From positions 1 through 7,070 of the forward strand of contig JAPKYY010000839.1 of NCBI GenBank assembly GCA_026394095.1: a stretch of 7,070 nucleotides of DNA, given 5' to 3'. A program made the translations under genes and the position numbers. The DNA is from Acidobacteriota bacterium. GTDB lineage: Bacteria; Acidobacteriota; Terriglobia; Bryobacterales; Bryobacteraceae. The stretch's first letter is position 1; each line of letters opens with the position of its first letter. This document shows positions 4,886-7,070 of the stretch, piece by piece. Below the pieces are notes generated by a model. The model had not been told where the DNA came from. It ran no database searches and saw only the letters and a list, made by a program, of their open reading frames with translations.

Positions 4886-6248
4886 GCGCCCCCGGCTGCC
4901 CCGCGGCCACCCGGTCCGCCTCCAGCGTATCCGCGCAATCCAACCCTTCCGGATACCGGTACCGCGCCACAAATTCATCTTCCATCTCGAGGCCCCATCC
5001 CGCCGCCCCCGGCAACTGATAATGCCCGTTCTTCACTACCAGCGGATTCTTGAAAACTCCAGCCTGCAAGAACTCCAGATACTCCAGCCACCGTCCCTCA
5101 CTCCCAAACCACGCCTGATCAAAGATCGACATCGCCCCCACCAACTGTCCTAACCCAATCCCCCCGCTATGCGGACAAACCGGAACCCCAAACTTCGCCG
5201 CCATCGCCACAATCGCAAACAGCTCATTCACCCCACCAACCCTAGCCCCGTCAATCTGGCAATGCGTCAACCCGCCACCAGCCAGCAACTGCTTGAAAGT
5301 AATCGCATCCGGCGCCTGCTCTCCGCCAGCCACACCAATCCCCACCGGCTCCAGAGCCTTCCGCAACTCGATATACCCAACCACATCGTTATATGCGATC
5401 GCCTCTTCAATAAACAACAACTTGTACTCCGCCAGCTCCTTCATATATGAAGCAGCATTCCTCCAATCCCCAAGATTCTGATTGGCATCCGTCAGCAGCA
5501 GCGCATCCGCCCCCGTAGACTCCCGAATCGCATCCAGCATCCGCCGGTCCTCATCGAGTGCCCGCGCCCGGTCATACTGCTGCCCACGGCCTACCTTGGC
5601 CTTAAACGCCCGCGTCCCTGCCTCATACAAGCCGCGACACAACGTACGCACCTCATCCAAAGGCCGCCCACTCCAACCCGCAGTGCTATAAACACGAACC
5701 CCGTCTCGCTCGAGCCGCGCCACATTCGCAACCTTCGCCGCCTCCCGGCTCCGCAACATCTCGAGCAACTCATCCTCAGTCAAAACATCCCGCAAATGAT
5801 GAAAGTCCACACACTGCACAATCTTCTCGGGCGGCAAGCTCGTCAGCAGCTTCCACATCGGCACACCCTCGCTCTTGGCCCAAAGATCCCAAAGAGCATT
5901 CACAATCCCACCCACCGCCATCCGGTAAACCCCCAGCGCCAGCCACCGCAACTGATGATGTTCCGCCAGCGCCTGCGCAAACAATCCCGGCTCGGCAATA
6001 AACTCCGACAGATCCCGCCCCACCACGAAGCGCCGCAACGCCTCCACCGCAGCCGCCTGAATCTGAGTCCCGTCTCCAATAGTGAAAATGAGAGACCGCC
6101 CCTCAAGCCCACTCTCGGTCCGCAGAATCGGAATCACACAAGAATAATTCGGTGCCAGATGCCGAGGGTCACTCCCCGCCATCCCCAACCGAACCGTCGG
6201 GTACCGCAAATCCAGAACTTCCAGCGAAACAATCTTGTGTGAACTCAT
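4860..6248 (-). CDS. fucD: L-fuconate dehydratase-like enolase-superfamily enzyme
   Basis: The 462-residue protein is of the mandelate racemase/FucD (ENOSF1) type, which dehydrates sugar acids such as L-fuconate to the 2-keto-3-deoxy acid in the cytoplasm. The N-terminal capping domain includes GSDPRHLAPNYSCVIPILRT and VNALWDLWAKSEGVPMWKLL. The TIM barrel carries the catalytic F-K216-A-K218-V-G, metal ligands D254 (TDANQ), E281 (IEEA) and E310 (GGEQ), QID333-AR-x-GG, and H360 in CPHSGG. Long stretches match FucD, such as TFKQLL and AAKFGVPVCPH. IEEA replaces the usual IEEP, so substrate preference may differ from fuconate. An ATG 14 codons upstream (6290) lies inside the preceding gene and lacks a good Shine-Dalgarno sequence. 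I chose 6248 because GGAGA (6256-6260) lies seven bases upstream and MSSHKIVSLEVLDLRYP is the natural family start. The last 26 bp form the right direct repeat. Confidence 0.87.
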   Translation of the reverse strand: MSSHKIVSLEVLDLRYPTVRLGMAGSDPRHLAPNYSCVIPILRTESGLEGRSLIFTIGDGTQIQAAAVEALRRFVVGRDLSEFIAEPGLFAQALAEHHQLRWLALGVYRMAVGGIVNALWDLWAKSEGVPMWKLLTSLPPEKIVQCVDFHHLRDVLTEDELLEMLRSREAAKVANVARLERDGVRVYSTAGWSGRPLDEVRTLCRGLYEAGTRAFKAKVGRGQQYDRARALDEDRRMLDAIRESTGADALLLTDANQNLGDWRNAASYMKELAEYKLLFIEEAIAYNDVVGYIELRKALEPVGIGVAGGEQAPDAITFKQLLAGGGLTHCQIDGARVGGVNELFAIVAMAAKFGVPVCPHSGGIGLGQLVGAMSIFDQAWFGSEGRWLEYLEFLQAGVFKNPLVVKNGHYQLPGAAGWGLEMEDEFVARYRYPEGLDCADTLEADRVAAGQPGAPPYARFWA

Positions 6249-6255
6249 CAAAATC

Positions 6256-6260
6256 TCTCC
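6256..6260 (-). promoter_or_regulatory. Ribosome binding site that decides the fucD-like start
   Basis: On the minus strand this reads GGAGA, seven bases before the ATG at 6248. It supports the 462-residue form over the 476-residue form that would begin at 6290 and overlap the upstream gene. Confidence 0.6.
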
Positions 6261-6273
6261 AACAAAAATATTC

Positions 6274-6621
6274 TCACGACCCACCAGCAAAAAACCGCTT
6301 CGACGCTAAATCAAATCGAAGCCGAAGCGGCCCACCGAGGCCATCTTCCACCTCAATCCTCAACCCATCATCCGCAAGAAACACCCGACAAGCCCGAGGC
6401 CAGCGATCCTCATAGTCGTAGTACCAATAAGGCACACCCCGCTCATCCCAAACCGTAACCCGCACCTTATCATCCGGCCCAATCGTCCGCTTAGTCCAGG
6501 TCGCCCTCGCCAGCCCGCTCGAGCCAAAACAAGCCTTCTCTGCATCCCAATGCAGCCCTACCAATAAGCACAAAACCGCGAACCCCAAACACTTGAGAAG
6601 AGCCTGAACAGATTTCTCCAT
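6274..6621 (-). CDS. Small secreted or membrane-anchored protein of unknown function
   Basis: The 115-residue product is not recognised. The N-terminus (MEKSVQALLKCLGFAVLCLLVGLHW) is a signal peptide or single membrane anchor. The remainder is charged and beta-prone: KVRVTVWDERGVPYWYYDYEDRW, then a strand pair RVFLADDGLRIEVED and PLRLRFDLASKRFF, as in a small periplasmic beta domain. An N-terminal GTG one codon upstream (6624) is also possible; I prefer the ATG at 6621. It ends 25 bases before the fucD-like start and runs in the same direction, so the two are probably co-transcribed, though a link to sugar-acid breakdown is not evident. The gene is divergent from the secreted-protein gene at 6679 across a gap of about 57 bp. 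Confidence 0.6.
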   Translation of the reverse strand: MEKSVQALLKCLGFAVLCLLVGLHWDAEKACFGSSGLARATWTKRTIGPDDKVRVTVWDERGVPYWYYDYEDRWPRACRVFLADDGLRIEVEDGLGGPLRLRFDLASKRFFAGGS

Positions 6622-6636
6622 CACCCACCATTACAC

Positions 6637-6665
6637 TTGATCCACGCCCCACTTTGCGATCTACT
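6637..6665 (+). promoter_or_regulatory. Possible promoter of the right-edge gene
   Basis: TTGATC (6637-6642), 17 bases, then TCTACT (6660-6665) gives a four-of-six match at each box. The start point would fall only a few bases before the ATG at 6679, consistent with the absence of a Shine-Dalgarno sequence there. The matches are weak. Confidence 0.2.
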
Positions 6666-6678
6666 CGATTCAACCGAT

Positions 6679-7070
6679 ATGCGCAAACTGCTACTCCTCC
6701 TTGCCGCCCTCCCGCTCCTGGCCCAGCAGGTCCCCCTCCAGCCGCTAGCCCAACAGGTCCGCCGTCTCGAAGACGCCTTCGCCTTCATCGGACAACCCCT
6801 CCCACCCCAAACCCGTCAAAAGATCGACGAAGCCATCGCCACCTCAGACGACAAGCAAGCCGTCCAACTTCTCGAAACAGCTCTCGCCCCCCACGTCCTC
6901 GCAACCGTCGAGATCAACCCCGAAGCCCGCGTCAAAGTCGCCCGTGGCGAAGCCGTCGCAGACCTGGCCCAGGGCGGCACCCGCGCTTTCCTCGTCAAAG
7001 TCATCAACCTCGCCCATGTCACCTCACCCCTTCGTGTTTCCAGCCCCAACGCCGCCGCCACAGTCGAAAG
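6679..7070 (+). CDS. Secreted protein, 3'-partial (possible CehA/McbA-type metallohydrolase N-terminus)
   Basis: The first 130 residues are visible; the gene runs off the right edge. A clear signal peptide (MRKLLLLLAALPLLAQQ) is followed by a helical segment (LQPLAQQVRRLEDAFAFIGQPLPPQTRQKIDEAI, then AVQLLETALAPHVLATVEINPEARVKVARG) and the start of a beta region (GGTRAFLVKVINLAHVTSPLRVSSPNA). From memory, the INPE-x-RVKVARG and F-L-V-K-V-x-N combination occurs at the N-terminus of large exported proteins annotated as CehA/McbA-family metallohydrolases in planctomycetes and acidobacteria. The catalytic domain would lie beyond the window, so this is a tentative family call. Codons are overwhelmingly C-ending, as in the TPR-CHAT gene. 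The start at 6679 is fixed by the signal peptide; no Shine-Dalgarno sequence is visible. Confidence 0.75.
   Translation, partial: MRKLLLLLAALPLLAQQVPLQPLAQQVRRLEDAFAFIGQPLPPQTRQKIDEAIATSDDKQAVQLLETALAPHVLATVEINPEARVKVARGEAVADLAQGGTRAFLVKVINLAHVTSPLRVSSPNAAATVE

Noticed and set aside
4854..4886. Possible terminator hairpin CCGCC...GGCGG between parE and the fucD-like gene
   Set aside because: Only a 5-bp stem with a 23-base loop and no T-run; it lies mostly inside coding sequence.
5796..6242. Open frame of 148 residues opposite the fucD-like gene
   Set aside because: Antisense shadow rich in His/Pro/Arg/Gln; the opposite strand carries all enolase-superfamily catalytic residues.
1..7070. CRISPR arrays, tRNA or rRNA genes, insertion-sequence transposases
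   Set aside because: I found no regularly spaced repeats, no cloverleaf or rRNA segment, and no transposase or integrase motif in any frame.

Overview
The window looks like chromosomal DNA of a GC-rich soil bacterium, most likely an acidobacterium of the Solibacter/Bryobacter type. This is inferred from gene style: a TPR-CHAT protein, an ECF sigma / zinc anti-sigma / secreted beta-sandwich operon, a FucD-type sugar-acid dehydratase, and a very strong C-over-G bias on the + strand. No rRNA or tRNA gene or other firm taxonomic marker is present.

Layout. (1) 1-1880, +: the 3' part of a large TPR-CHAT (caspase-like) gene that enters from the left. Its TPR half is in one frame and its CHAT half in another. 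The break lies between about 960 and 1005, and the linker normally found between the two parts appears to be missing. (2) 4059-1846, -: a tight three-gene operon encoding an ECF sigma factor, a soluble protein with a ZAS-type zinc motif (probable anti-sigma), and a secreted protein with cohesin-like and IPT/TIG-like regions. Its last gene overlaps the CHAT gene tail to tail by 35 bp. (3) 4060-4270: a control region of about 210 bp, the longest gene-free stretch. It holds the sigma-operon leader, the left copy of a 26-bp direct repeat, and a promoter with two palindromes for the next module. (4) 4271-4848, +: a ParD/ParE-type toxin-antitoxin pair. (5) 6248-4860, -: an L-fuconate dehydratase-like enolase-superfamily gene, preceded in the same direction by a small secreted or membrane-anchored protein of unknown function (6621-6274). 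(6) 6679-7070, +: the start of a secreted protein cut by the window edge.

Most notable observation. The toxin-antitoxin module sits between two copies of a 26-bp direct repeat (24/26 identical). The right copy is exactly the last codons plus stop codon of the fucD-like gene, and the left copy would still encode the same C-terminal end (PY-x-RFWA-stop). This is the pattern expected if a roughly 665-bp cassette inserted at the 3' end of that gene and regenerated the end. Codon and strand composition also change inside the cassette. No integrase or transposase is visible in it.

How the parts may work together. The sigma factor, ZAS protein and secreted protein probably form one regulatory and export unit. 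The neighbouring CHAT protein may belong to the same signalling theme but is damaged as read. The TA pair appears to be an autonomous, self-regulated insertion. The dehydratase with its small partner is a metabolic unit unrelated to the rest.
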